From Methylobacterium sp. Leaf117 (GTDB lineage Bacteria; Pseudomonadota; Alphaproteobacteria; Rhizobiales; Beijerinckiaceae), in NCBI RefSeq assembly GCF_001422985.1, contig NZ_LMNL01000001.1, positions 124,720 to 188,719 of the forward strand: a DNA stretch of 64,000 bases, given 5' to 3'. Numbering within the stretch: position 1 is the stretch's first letter; every line of letters begins with the position of its first letter. The notes beneath the pieces are model-generated. The model was given only the letters and a program-made list of their open reading frames with translations, did not search any database and had not been told where the DNA came from. The position numbers were made by a program, and so were the translations under genes. Shown here piece after piece: positions 38,825 to 47,966 of this stretch.

Positions 38825-39244
38825 TCAGGCGGGCATTTGTGCCCGGGCCGGGCCGCCGACGAGCCAGGCCGGATCGAACCAGCGATCGGCCTCGCCGTCA
38901 TAGGGCAGGCGGGTGACGTCCCAGTGCTGGATATAGCGGGCGTAGACGTTCCAGACCGCGATGCCGCCGCCGACGAAGATGCGCCGTCCGGGATAGCGTG
39001 CCAGAACCGCCTCCGGGTCCTCGTGGCTGCGGATGACGTCGATGGTGCGGTCCTTGAACGCAAACTCGGGCACCGACGCGATGGTCTTGGGGCCGGCGAT
39101 CAGGACGTGCCCCATGGTGATGGCGAAGAAGCGCGTCACGTCCTCGACGAAGAGCGGGTCGGTGTTGCCCTCCCAGGGCAGGTGTCCCTTGAGGCCGAGC
39201 TGGCCGCGAAGGCCGATGGCGCAGATGCAGCGAACGTCGATCAT
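38825..39244 (-). CDS. dmrA: Dihydrofolate-reductase-family protein, candidate dihydromethanopterin reductase
   Basis: A 139-residue (about 15 kDa) DHFR-fold protein. It has the N-terminal strand and loop with LKGHLPWEGNTD, an acidic residue at the usual catalytic position before TRFFAITMG, the cofactor segment HVLIAGPKT (compare MGRKT), and FVGGGIAVWN. It is shorter than normal DHFRs (about 160) and divergent. A 15-kDa DHFR homologue, DmrA, reduces dihydromethanopterin in Methylobacterium extorquens, and this protein fits that size and organism type. The start is ATG 39244. The symbol is an inference; a plain DHFR or RibD-like role is possible. Confidence 0.6.
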   Translation of the reverse strand: MIDVRCICAIGLRGQLGLKGHLPWEGNTDPLFVEDVTRFFAITMGHVLIAGPKTIASVPEFAFKDRTIDVIRSHEDPEAVLARYPGRRIFVGGGIAVWNVYARYIQHWDVTRLPYDGEADRWFDPAWLVGGPARAQMPA

Positions 39245-39514
39245 GAGAGGCTCGTCCGAAGAGGGGAGTGGAATGGCGCGACCTGCCGATGGAGGGTCGC
39301 ACCGATGGCACCGGCAAGGATCGGGGTGCTGCGGCTCGCTCTCGGATCGGGCCGCCGCACGGACAGGGTCCATCGGCTGATGGCAGATCTGGATCGTCAG
39401 AGCGATTGCGAATCGCAATTTCGCGCCCGTGCGGGGACAATTCGTCCCGATCGATGACGCCGCGCCGGGTACCGCCAATGCCCCACGGTGAGCCCCCCAG
39501 GTGAGGGCCGGACC

Positions 39515-41239
39515 TCAGTTCGTCTGCGGCAGATAGGGTTTCGTGGTCTCGGGCGTTTGCAGCAGGCGCCGGCGGAGATCCGCATACGGCACATCCTGCA
39601 CCGCCAGAAAGCAGGGATGCTCCGCAATCATCGCGGCGGCCATGCCGAGGGATTGGCCGACCTGCATCAAGGTCAGTTCCATCCGGAATGCGCCGAAGGC
39701 CTCGTGCGTGGCACTGACGCAGAAGGCCACCACGAGGTTTCGACATTCGGCGCGCCGAGGAACCGTGACCTCGTAGGGGATGGGGAAGATCTTGTCCTTT
39801 CCGCCATTCCCGACCTCGAAATTGCCCTCGTTGCGAACGTGCCAGACCGGGAGCGGAACCGCGATCCGTTGCGTGTGATGACTGTCCCGATTGTAACTTC
39901 CGGCCGCGATCGTACCGAGGCTGCGCGGCTCCGAGCCGTCACGAGCCGCGATATCGGCGCCGTGGAGCACGAAATCCGACACCATGCGCTGGGATTCGCG
40001 GACGTAGAGCTGGTAGGGCCAATGGCGTTCGTCGCCGGGAAACGGGTCGAGGTAGTGATTGTCCGCCAGGCCGAAGGCCCGCATGGATTCCCGGACGGAT
40101 TCCGGCACCCGCGGGTCGTTCTCGTGCTGGAAGGCATAGAAGAGGCCGCGAATCCATCGCTCGTGCTCCTTCCAGATCAGGCCTCTCTCCGCATAGCTTG
40201 CGGAGGGATAGGACCAGGAACTGCCGACATGGTCGAGGGATACCGCTCCCCGGTTGTTCACGTCGTAGAGGCCGTCGCCGATGTTGTTGCAGAGCAGAAA
40301 ATTCTCTTCTGCCATCGTCGAGGTCGGCTTCAGGAAGCCACCGTCCCGCAGCGCTTCGAGATAGCGGAATAGAATTTCGTAGTTAGCTTTCTTGTAGCCG
40401 TCCGGCGGGGTGCTCGCGAACGGCACCCGGGCACGCGGGTCCCGCGTCATGGTCAGGCGGAAGTTGTAGGCCTGAACGGCGCCGTCCCCCGAGGCGGAGG
40501 CCAGTTGCGGGCGTTCGCGAACGCCCGGCAACAGGCCGGATGCCGGATCGGAGGGCGTGACGAACGGATCGAGATAGATGTGGCGGTCGGCGAGGAATTT
40601 GAGGAAGAAGCGCGGCCGGACGAAGTTGTGATTGCTTCCCCCGCCGTCGTTGAAGACGTTCCGGTAGCCATTGTAGAAGTCCTGCGGCGACGCGGCCTCG
40701 CGACCGATGAAGGTCGTCACTCCGGCCTTGTCGGCCAGGTCGCCCTCGTACGATGCGTCGATGAAGACTTTCGCCGCGAAAGTCTGTCCCATCGTCGTCG
40801 CAATCGCGACGATCAGGCCGTTCTCCTTGCGAACCTGGGTGACCCCCAGTGACCAGAACACCGGAATATCGTGTCGTGCCAGCAGATCCTGGAACACGGC
40901 TTCGGCGAATCGCGGCTGGAACGCGAAGGTCCCCGGGGGATGTCCGGCGCGTTCGTTGATGCGGTCGATCACGTAACGGGCCAGCCCACCGTAGGCGCGC
41001 GGCGAGTCCACATCGGAATACCCGAGCCCGCCCGACATCATGCCGCCCAGGTGACTCTCCCGCCAACCGCCGACCAGCGCGACGGAGCGACCCTGGCGCT
41101 TGGCCTCGAACGCCGCCGCGATACCGCCGCTGGTCGCGCCGTAGACGACGATGTCGAAGCTCAAGTGTCCGGCCCGAGCGGAGAGCGGATAGAGAAGCGT
41201 TGCGGCGGCACCCCCGAGAAAAGAACGTCGCGAAACCAT
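39515..41239 (-). CDS. Tat-exported FAD-dependent oxidoreductase
   Basis: A 574-residue protein with a twin-arginine signal (MVSRRSFLGGAAATLL, cleavage near LSARAGH), so it folds in the cytosol with its cofactor and is exported to the periplasm. The FAD-binding dinucleotide fold follows (DIVVYGATSGGIAAAFEAKRQG), then SHLGGMMSGGLGYSD, the hallmark of the FAD_oxidored (PF12831) family. A second conserved stretch is VFIDASYEGDLA. The substrate is unknown; some family members act on sugars or polysaccharide-derived compounds. Its upstream region is unusually AT-rich for this genome. It is transcribed alone. Confidence 0.88.
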   Translation of the reverse strand: MVSRRSFLGGAAATLLYPLSARAGHLSFDIVVYGATSGGIAAAFEAKRQGRSVALVGGWRESHLGGMMSGGLGYSDVDSPRAYGGLARYVIDRINERAGHPPGTFAFQPRFAEAVFQDLLARHDIPVFWSLGVTQVRKENGLIVAIATTMGQTFAAKVFIDASYEGDLADKAGVTTFIGREAASPQDFYNGYRNVFNDGGGSNHNFVRPRFFLKFLADRHIYLDPFVTPSDPASGLLPGVRERPQLASASGDGAVQAYNFRLTMTRDPRARVPFASTPPDGYKKANYEILFRYLEALRDGGFLKPTSTMAEENFLLCNNIGDGLYDVNNRGAVSLDHVGSSWSYPSASYAERGLIWKEHERWIRGLFYAFQHENDPRVPESVRESMRAFGLADNHYLDPFPGDERHWPYQLYVRESQRMVSDFVLHGADIAARDGSEPRSLGTIAAGSYNRDSHHTQRIAVPLPVWHVRNEGNFEVGNGGKDKIFPIPYEVTVPRRAECRNLVVAFCVSATHEAFGAFRMELTLMQVGQSLGMAAAMIAEHPCFLAVQDVPYADLRRRLLQTPETTKPYLPQTN

Positions 41240-42101
41240 GATGGGGAGTCTCTCGGAGTTTCTTCAAAAGCGCGATCGACGATCATACAGAACGGAAAAC
41301 CACATATCGGCTTGTCACATATGGTCAATGAGTCGAATCGGATTCTGCGCAGTCTGACCTTTCGAATTTATTCGCGATCGGAAACAGAAAAATGCTCCTG
41401 TTTATATAAGGCAACTTGAAAATTGATAAATGTGATCCCACGTTCTGGCCGACTATTTGATAAAAATTGTTTCTTCTCAAAGTGCCATCTCTCGCAGCAG
41501 ATCTGATTAGATCAGCAACGATGTTTATGCCTCGGGCGTGATCGTGGGCGGACCCATCGTCTCGCGCTTCGCGGCGTTGCGAGACCACCCGGGAGACGGG
41601 AAGGAGTTCGACCGCTGGTCGGGGCGAGGCAAGGGTCCGGGCAAGGCAAGGGTCCGGGCGAGGCAAGGGGCCGGTCGAGGGGCTTCTGGCCGGGAAGGCA
41701 CCCAAATACCGCATCTGCGCGAGAGACGTCCCAAGCCTTGGCCTTGGTGCAGATCGATCGCGAACGGTTTGATCCCGGCAGATCGGGATGGCCCGCTCGC
41801 TCGATGCACGAGCGGCCCTCATGCGCCGCTGTCATCCGCCTCGCCGGGCGGCGGCGACGATGCCGCGCGGGGGCATGGGTCCATCTGGTGGCGACCGAGC
41901 CTCGATAGCCTCCGCCCATGGTTCGGCCGTCCGAGGCGAACCGGGTCGTCGGAGAGAGCCAGCGGGACGATCGCGCGGAGGCGATGTCCCGGTCGCGCGA
42001 TGCCGGGAGGGGGGAGGGCGGCTTCGGAACCGAGCGGGGCTGCCTTCACCGGTGATCGGTCGCGGCCGGGGTCCGGCGGCGACTGTGCCGACGCTGCGGC
42101 G
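41240..42101. other. Large intergenic region with an AT-rich half and a tandem repeat
   Basis: About 860 bases without a supportable gene. Positions 41240-41540 are clearly AT-richer than the rest of the window and include CACATAT direct repeats near 41301 and 41316 and the 13-base palindrome CTGATTAGATCAG near 41503; the promoter of the oxidoreductase gene must lie here. Positions 41540-42100 are GC-rich, with open frames that encode Arg/Pro-rich sequence without family resemblance. A 17-bp tandem repeat lies at 41625-41680. Confidence 0.6.
41625..41680. repeat. 17-bp tandem repeat, three units plus a partial
   Basis: Units start at 41625, 41642 and 41659 with consensus CRAGGCAAGGGTCCGGG; the third unit has two changes, and CGAGG starts a fourth. 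It lies in non-coding sequence. Confidence 0.85.
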
Positions 42102-42851
42102 TCAGCCTGCCATCTGGGGCGTCAGGATCCGGTCGCTCGGGAAGTCGTAGATCTTGCCCGATTCCGAGAAATCCGGGCTCGCGAGGCGCACGAAGTGCGA
42201 GGCGAGGTCTTCCGGCGTCTTCAGGGTCATCTCGTCCTCGCCCGGCATCGCCGCCTTGCGCATGGAGGTGCGCAGGGGGCCGGGGTTGAGCAGCATGGCG
42301 CGCACCGGTGTCGTCGCGGTCTCGGCTGCGTAAGTCCGCACCAGGGCATCGAGAGCCGCCTTGGACACCGAATAGGGGCCCCAATAGGCCCGGCACTTCT
42401 GCGCCGCCCCGGAGGTGACGAAGATGGCGCGGCCGGCGTCGGACATCCGCAGCAGCGGATCGAGGGAGCGGATCAGCCGGTAATTGGCGGTGACGTTGAT
42501 CTCCATCACCTGCGCCCAGGTCTTCGGAGTCACGTGCCCGATCGGTGTGAGATTGCCCAGGATGCCGGCATTGCCCACCAGGATGTCGAGGCGCTTCCAG
42601 CGTTCGTGAATGCCGGCGCCGAGCCGGTCGATGGCGTCGTAATCGGTGAGGTCGAGGGGCACGAGGGTGGCGCTGCCGCCGCGCGCCCGAATGGCATCGT
42701 CGAGCTCTTCCAGGCCGCCCTGCGTGCGGGCGACCGCGACGATGTGGGCGCCGGCCTCGGCCAGCGCCAGGGCGGCGGCATGGCCGATGCCCCGCGACGC
42801 CCCGGTGACGACGGCGACGCGGCCGGCGAGGGTTTTTTCGGGCGTGCTCAT
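42102..42851 (-). CDS. Short-chain dehydrogenase/reductase
   Basis: Classical SDR of 249 residues, an NAD(P)-dependent oxidoreductase. The cofactor motif is TGASRGIG, the structural motif is NAGIL, and the catalytic YxxxK is PYSVSKAAL with a Ser in VTSGAA. Starting at ATG 42851 (MSTPEKTLAG) keeps the Rossmann fold at the usual place; upstream in-frame sequence overlaps purF and is not conserved. It lies eight bases after purF on the same strand and ends the long minus-strand block. It resembles YciK-type reductases; the substrate is unknown. Confidence 0.93.
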   Translation of the reverse strand: MSTPEKTLAGRVAVVTGASRGIGHAAALALAEAGAHIVAVARTQGGLEELDDAIRARGGSATLVPLDLTDYDAIDRLGAGIHERWKRLDILVGNAGILGNLTPIGHVTPKTWAQVMEINVTANYRLIRSLDPLLRMSDAGRAIFVTSGAAQKCRAYWGPYSVSKAALDALVRTYAAETATTPVRAMLLNPGPLRTSMRKAAMPGEDEMTLKTPEDLASHFVRLASPDFSESGKIYDFPSDRILTPQMAG

Positions 42852-42859
42852 CGGCCGGC

Positions 42860-44350
42860 TCAGTCCGCTTCGGCCAGCATGGCGAGGCGGCGCGGCCCCG
42901 CGATGGCCAGATCGGTCAGGCCGGTCGGGTAGTCGCCGGTGAAGCAATGGTCGGTGTATTGCGGGCAGGCCTCGTCGCGGCGGGCCTCGCCCATGGCCTT
43001 GTACAGACCGTCGATGGACAGGAAGGCCAGTGAATCGGCACCGATGTAGCGGCGCATCCCCTCGAGGTCATGGGTGGCGGCCAGCAGCTTCTCCCGCTCC
43101 GGCGTGTCGATGCCGTAGAAGTCCGGATAGGTGATCGGCGGCGAGGCGATGCGGAAATGCACCTCCTTGGCACCGGCCTCCCGCATCATGCGGACGATCT
43201 TCACCGAGGTGGTGCCGCGCACGAGGCTGTCGTCGACCAGCACGATGCGCTTGCCCTCGACCACGGCGCGGTTGGCCGAATGCTTCATCCGCACGCCGAG
43301 TTCGCGCACCGACTGGGTCGGCTGGATGAAGGTGCGGCCGACATAGTGGTTGCGGATGATGCCCATCTCGAAGGGCAGGCCGGTCTCCTGGGCGAAGCCG
43401 AGGGCGGCGGGCACACCGGAATCCGGCACCGGAATGACCACATCGGCCGCAGTCGCCGATTCGCGGGCCAATTCGTGGCCGATATTCTTGCGCACCGCGT
43501 AGACGCTCTTGCCGTTCACCACCGAATCGGGGCGCGCGAAGTAGATGTACTCGAAGATGCACGGGCGCATCGGCTGCGCGGGCGCGAAGCGGATCGACTC
43601 GATGCCCTCTTCCGAGATCACCACGATCTCGCCGTTCTCGATGTCGCGGATGAACTTGGCGCCGATGATGTCGAGGGCACAGGTCTCGGAGGCGAGGATG
43701 TAGCGGCCGTCGAGTTCGCCGAGCACCAGGGGGCGGATGCCCAGCGGATCGCGGGCGCCGATCAGCTTCTTGTTGGTCAGCGCCACGATGGCGTAGGCGC
43801 CCTCGATCTGGCGCAGGGCCTCGGTGAAGCGCTCGACGATGCGGGGCGCGCGGGAGCGCGCGGCAAGATGCAGGATCACCTCGGTGTCGGAGGTCGATTG
43901 CGTGATGGCACCGTCGCGCACCAGGTCGCGGCGGATCGACAGGGCGTTGGTGAGATTGCCGTTGTGGGCGACCGCCAAGCCCCCACTGGCCAGCTCGGCG
44001 AAGAGCGGCTGCACGTTGCGCAGGATGGTGCCGCCGGTGGTGGAGTAGCGCACATGGCCGATGGCGGCCGGGCCTTCGAGATGCTCGATGGTCGAGCGGT
44101 CCGAGAACGAATCGCCGACGAGGCCCGGACGACGCTCGGAATGGAACACCGCCCCGTCGAAGGAGACGATGCCGGCCGCTTCCTGGCCCCGGTGCTGCAG
44201 GGCATGGAGCCCCAGCGCGACGATGGCGGAGGCGTCCGGGTGGCCGAAGATGCCGAAGACGCCGCACTCTTCGCGCAGCGTATCGCCGTCGCGGTCGAGC
44301 CCGTCCACGACCTCGACCGGGGGACGGGCACTCGACTTGGCTACAGACAT
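42860..44350 (-). CDS. purF: Amidophosphoribosyltransferase
   Basis: Commits PRPP to purine synthesis, transferring glutamine nitrogen to give phosphoribosylamine. The N-terminal nucleophile Cys29 is in REECGVFGIFGHPD, exposed after removal of a 28-residue propeptide. The glutaminase motifs HRGQEAAGI and HVRYSTTGG and the PRPP-binding motif VLVDDSLVRGTTS are intact. At 496 residues it is the typical proteobacterial length. It is preceded by cvpA, a linkage also known from E. coli. Confidence 0.97.
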   Translation of the reverse strand: MSVAKSSARPPVEVVDGLDRDGDTLREECGVFGIFGHPDASAIVALGLHALQHRGQEAAGIVSFDGAVFHSERRPGLVGDSFSDRSTIEHLEGPAAIGHVRYSTTGGTILRNVQPLFAELASGGLAVAHNGNLTNALSIRRDLVRDGAITQSTSDTEVILHLAARSRAPRIVERFTEALRQIEGAYAIVALTNKKLIGARDPLGIRPLVLGELDGRYILASETCALDIIGAKFIRDIENGEIVVISEEGIESIRFAPAQPMRPCIFEYIYFARPDSVVNGKSVYAVRKNIGHELARESATAADVVIPVPDSGVPAALGFAQETGLPFEMGIIRNHYVGRTFIQPTQSVRELGVRMKHSANRAVVEGKRIVLVDDSLVRGTTSVKIVRMMREAGAKEVHFRIASPPITYPDFYGIDTPEREKLLAATHDLEGMRRYIGADSLAFLSIDGLYKAMGEARRDEACPQYTDHCFTGDYPTGLTDLAIAGPRRLAMLAEAD

Positions 44351-44458
44351 GATGATGTCGTTCCCTGGTTGGCCCCGTGCGAATCCCCGCGCAGGCGCCG
44401 TCAGATGACCGTCATGTAATCGGCCTTCGCCGCGCGACCAAGCGCACGGCGACGCAGA

Positions 44459-45064
44459 TCAGCGTCGCGGGGCGGGCGTGGCTGGCGCCTCGGTGCGGCG
44501 CTGGGCCGGAACCTCGCCTTCCGGCGGCTCGACCGGATCGGCCGGCGTATCGGCCTTCGGCTTCTTGAACTGCTTCAGAAGACCCTCGGGATTCTCCGGG
44601 AGCTGCGCCACCAGGGCCTCGCCGGACTTCTCCAGCATCGGCCGGCTGCGCGCCTCGGAGGCCCAGGGCGGCATCTTGCCCTGTACCAGCCAGGCCAGGA
44701 ACACCCAGCCGATGACGCAGATCAGGAAGCCGCGTCCGGCCCCGAACAGGAAGCCCAGCGAGCGGTCGATGGCGCCGATGCGCGAATCGAGGATCATGTC
44801 CGACACCTTCACGGTGAGGATGGACACGACGATCAGGGTGAGCAGGAAGATCGCCGCGATCGAGGCGACGAGGGCCACGGTCGGGTTGCTCACATGCTGG
44901 CTGACCGTGGGCAGCAGAAAGGGATGGAATTTCCACGCGATGGCGGCGGCCGCGACCCAGGCGATGATGGCAAGCACTTCGCGGGTCGCGCCACGGACGG
45001 CGGCCAGCAGCGCCGAGACCACGACAATACCCAGCACGACGAGATCGAGAACGGAGAACGGCAT
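44459..45064 (-). CDS. cvpA: CvpA family membrane protein
   Basis: A 201-residue inner-membrane protein with four hydrophobic helices in its first 150 residues (FSVLDLVVLGIVVVSALLAAV, ATREVLAIIAWVAAAAIAW, and two more including FLICVIGWVFLAWLV). The CvpA family segment GATREVL and the DRSLGFLFGAGRGFL loop are present. E. coli CvpA is tied to colicin V production and envelope homeostasis. The C-terminal 50 residues are Pro/Glu-rich and disordered. It lies 108 bases upstream of purF. Confidence 0.92.
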   Translation of the reverse strand: MPFSVLDLVVLGIVVVSALLAAVRGATREVLAIIAWVAAAAIAWKFHPFLLPTVSQHVSNPTVALVASIAAIFLLTLIVVSILTVKVSDMILDSRIGAIDRSLGFLFGAGRGFLICVIGWVFLAWLVQGKMPPWASEARSRPMLEKSGEALVAQLPENPEGLLKQFKKPKADTPADPVEPPEGEVPAQRRTEAPATPAPRR

Positions 45065-45368
45065 CTCTGACGATTGTCACTTCATGGGGCGGAGCGGCGA
45101 CGATGACCGGATCGTGCGGCTTCCCCCGGCCGCGGCTCTGTATATCGTGCGGAACCTCGGCCGTCACCCTGGCGCGGGATGCCATCCCCGGCCGGGGTCC
45201 GGCCAGGTTTGACCCCGGTCGGGGGGGCGTCGCGATGCATCGTCCCTGGCAACATGACATCGTGCCCCGGTCTCCGTGGTCCGGTGGGAGGCCCTGATCT
45301 TCGGTGCCGACGAGATCGTCTTGCCGCGATCTTCCCGTTCCGGCGCGCGTCGCGCCAAGTCTGTCCCG
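45065..45368. other. Intergenic region between radA and cvpA
   Basis: About 300 bases with no gene I can support. Short open frames here encode Arg/Pro-rich sequence only. It probably contains a separate promoter for cvpA-purF, but I could not identify hexamers. Confidence 0.5.
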
Positions 45369-46805
45369 TCAATCGTCGTCGCCATAATCCGGCGGGTTGT
45401 GGCCCCGGCGCGATCCGACCCGGCGCGGGCCGCCGCTGGCGATGCCCGCCACCATGTCGGCGATGTGGCGGAGCGCCTCCGTCGACAGGCCGCCGTCGCC
45501 GCCCTCGCCGCGCCCCTGCGGCATCACCGCCTTGGCGAAGCCGAGCTTCAGCGCCTCCTTGATCCGGGCCGGAGCCTGCGCCACCGGGCGGACGGCGCCC
45601 GACAGTCCGATCTCGCCGAAATACACCGTCTCGGGTGGCAGCGTCGCGCCGGAGAGGGACGAGACCAGGGCGGCGGCGACGGCGAGGTCGGCGGCGGGTT
45701 CGGAGATGCGCAGGCCGCCCGCCACGTTGAGATAGACGTCGTGGGTGCCGAGGCGGATGCCGCCATGGGCCTCCAGCACCGCCAGCACCATCGACAGGCG
45801 GTTCGGGTCCCAGCCGACCACGGCCCGTCGCGGCATGCCGAGCGACGAGGGCGCGACCAGGGCCTGGATCTCCACCAGCAGGGGCCGCGTCCCCTCCATA
45901 CCGGCGAACACCGCCGTTCCGGGCGCGGCGTGGTCGCGCCCGGCCAGGAACAGGGCCGAGGGGTTCGGCACCTCGGCCAGCCCCAGATCGGTCATCTCGA
46001 ACACCCCGATCTCGTCGGTGGGTCCGAAGCGGTTCTTCACCGCGCGCAGGATTCGGAAGTGGTGGCCCTGGTCGCCCTCGAAGGAGGCGACCGCGTCGAC
46101 CATGTGCTCGACCACCCGGGGGCCGGCGATCTGCCCGTCCTTGGTCACGTGCCCGACCAGGATCACCGCCGTGCCGCTGGTCTTGGCGAAGCGGATCAGG
46201 GTCTGGGCCGAGCCGCGCACCTGCGTGACGGTGCCGGGGGCCGATTCCACCGTCTCGGTCCACATGGTCTGGATCGAATCGATGATGGCCAGCGCCGGCG
46301 GGCGCCCCTGCGACAGCGTCTCGACGATGTCCTCGACATTGGTCTCGGCCGCCAACTCGACCGCCGCCGAGGTCAGGCCCAGGCGCTCGGCCCGCAGCCG
46401 CACCTGCGCCACCGCCTCCTCGCCCGAGATGTAGACCACGCGTTCGCCGGTCCGGGCCATGGCGGCGGAGGCCTGCATCAGCAGCGTCGACTTGCCGATG
46501 CCGGGGTCGCCGCCGAGCAGGATCACCGAGCCGCGCACGAAACCGCCGCCGGTGACCCGATCGAGTTCGTTGATCCCGGACGGGATGCGCGGCGCTTCCC
46601 GCACCTCACCGGTCAGGCCCTCCAGGGCGAAGACCCGACCGCGCGCCCGGCTCGGCCGCGTCTTGACCGGACCCGATTGGGGGCCGGTGGCGCCGGTCTC
46701 TTCGACGATGGTGTTCCAGCCGTTGCAGGCCTCGCAGCGCCCGCGCCAACGGTTGTAGACCGCCCCGCAGGACTGGCAGACGAAGCTCTGTTGGATCTTG
46801 GCCAT
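45369..46805 (-). CDS. radA: DNA repair protein RadA
   Basis: RecA-related helicase that drives branch migration in recombination repair. All domains are present: a C4 zinc finger (Cys10, Cys13, Cys24, Cys27), a RecA core with Walker A GGDPGIGKSTLL, the RadA-specific KNRFG motif (AVKNRFGPTDEIG), and a C-terminal Lon-like domain ending in low-complexity sequence. It is 478 residues. The gene lies 48 bases downstream of alr. Confidence 0.97.
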   Translation of the reverse strand: MAKIQQSFVCQSCGAVYNRWRGRCEACNGWNTIVEETGATGPQSGPVKTRPSRARGRVFALEGLTGEVREAPRIPSGINELDRVTGGGFVRGSVILLGGDPGIGKSTLLMQASAAMARTGERVVYISGEEAVAQVRLRAERLGLTSAAVELAAETNVEDIVETLSQGRPPALAIIDSIQTMWTETVESAPGTVTQVRGSAQTLIRFAKTSGTAVILVGHVTKDGQIAGPRVVEHMVDAVASFEGDQGHHFRILRAVKNRFGPTDEIGVFEMTDLGLAEVPNPSALFLAGRDHAAPGTAVFAGMEGTRPLLVEIQALVAPSSLGMPRRAVVGWDPNRLSMVLAVLEAHGGIRLGTHDVYLNVAGGLRISEPAADLAVAAALVSSLSGATLPPETVYFGEIGLSGAVRPVAQAPARIKEALKLGFAKAVMPQGRGEGGDGGLSTEALRHIADMVAGIASGGPRRVGSRRGHNPPDYGDDD

Positions 46806-46853
46806 CGCGATTCCGCTGGAGGAGCCGGAGGACTCGCCCGGATCAGGCGGAGG

Positions 46854-47966
46854 TCAGGCCCCGGTTCCTGTCACATAATGGCGAACATAGCGAGAACCTA
46901 GCCCCGTCAGGATCTCGTAGCCGATGGTGCCGGCGGCCCGGCCGACCGTGTCGACGTCGAGGCCGTCGCCGATCAGGGTCGCGGTCGCGCCGCGCGCCGC
47001 CGCCGGCGCGTCGGTGACGTCTAGGATGATGAGGTCCATCGAAATCAGCCCGAGGATCGGGCAGCGCACGCCGCCGACCAGGGCGATGCCGCGCCCGCTC
47101 GCCGCCCGGGGATACCCGTCGGCGTAGCCCATCGACAGGGTCGCGAGCCGCCGGGGCTCGGCCGCCCGCCAGCGCCCGTTATAGCCGCAGGTCTCACCCG
47201 CAGCGACGTCGCGGATCTGCGCGATCTGCGCCTCCAGGCGCACCACCGGCCGCATCGGGTTCGGCTTCCACGGAGTCGGATTGCCGCCGAACAGGGCATA
47301 GCCCGGACGCAGCAGGTCGTGATGCGCGGCGACCCCGAGGAAGATGCCGGAGGAATTGGCGAAGGACCCCGGCACACCCGGATGGGCGGCACGCACCGCC
47401 GCGAAATCCGCCATCTGGCGCGCGTTGATCGGATCGCTCGCCAGCTCGGCGCTGACGAGGTGAGTCATGAGCAAGGCGATTCCGGCCCGCCCGATCAGCG
47501 GATCGCCGGACAGCGCCAGCGCCTCGGGCACGGACAGCCCGAGGCGGTTCATGCCGGTATCGACGTGGAGCGCCGCCGGCCGGGTCCGGCCGGACGCCTC
47601 GGCCAGAGCCGCCCATTCGGCGAGTTCGTCCCGGCTTCCGAGCACGGGCCGCAGGTCATGGGCCGCCAGGGTCGGGCCGAGGCCGGGCAGCAGCCCGTTG
47701 AGGACGTAGATCGTGGCCTCGGGCAGGAGCGAACGCGCCGCCACGCCCTCGCTCAGGTGGGCGACGAAGAACGTCCCGCACCCCGCCGCCCACAGCATCG
47801 GCAGCACCCGCGCAAGGCCGCAGCCATAGGCATCCGCCTTGACCACGGCGGCACAATCCGCCTCCGGAGCCTGCGCCGCCAGCCGGCGCCAGTTCTCCGC
47901 GAGGGCGGCGAGGTCGATGGTCAGGAGAGCGCCGTGCGTCGATGGAATGACGATCTCCTGGTTCAT
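46854..47966 (-). CDS. alr: Alanine racemase
   Basis: PLP enzyme making D-alanine for peptidoglycan. The cofactor lysine is Lys43 in VVKADAYGCG, and the catalytic tyrosine on the second subunit is in LSMGYADGYPR. The length of 370 residues is standard, with N-terminal barrel and C-terminal beta domain. The start is ATG 47966. It stands between dnaB and radA in the same orientation, separated from dnaB by a 390-base spacer with a repeat element. Confidence 0.95.
   Translation of the reverse strand: MNQEIVIPSTHGALLTIDLAALAENWRRLAAQAPEADCAAVVKADAYGCGLARVLPMLWAAGCGTFFVAHLSEGVAARSLLPEATIYVLNGLLPGLGPTLAAHDLRPVLGSRDELAEWAALAEASGRTRPAALHVDTGMNRLGLSVPEALALSGDPLIGRAGIALLMTHLVSAELASDPINARQMADFAAVRAAHPGVPGSFANSSGIFLGVAAHHDLLRPGYALFGGNPTPWKPNPMRPVVRLEAQIAQIRDVAAGETCGYNGRWRAAEPRRLATLSMGYADGYPRAASGRGIALVGGVRCPILGLISMDLIILDVTDAPAAARGATATLIGDGLDVDTVGRAAGTIGYEILTGLGSRYVRHYVTGTGA

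Noticed and set aside
41625..41680. CRISPR array
   Set aside because: Repeats are head-to-tail with no spacers, and no cas genes are present; likewise for the repeats at 5804, 49998 and 51305.
41325..41822. Possible 165-residue gene upstream of the FAD oxidoreductase
   Set aside because: No recognisable family, it spans the tandem repeat and the AT-rich promoter region, and codon use changes along its length.
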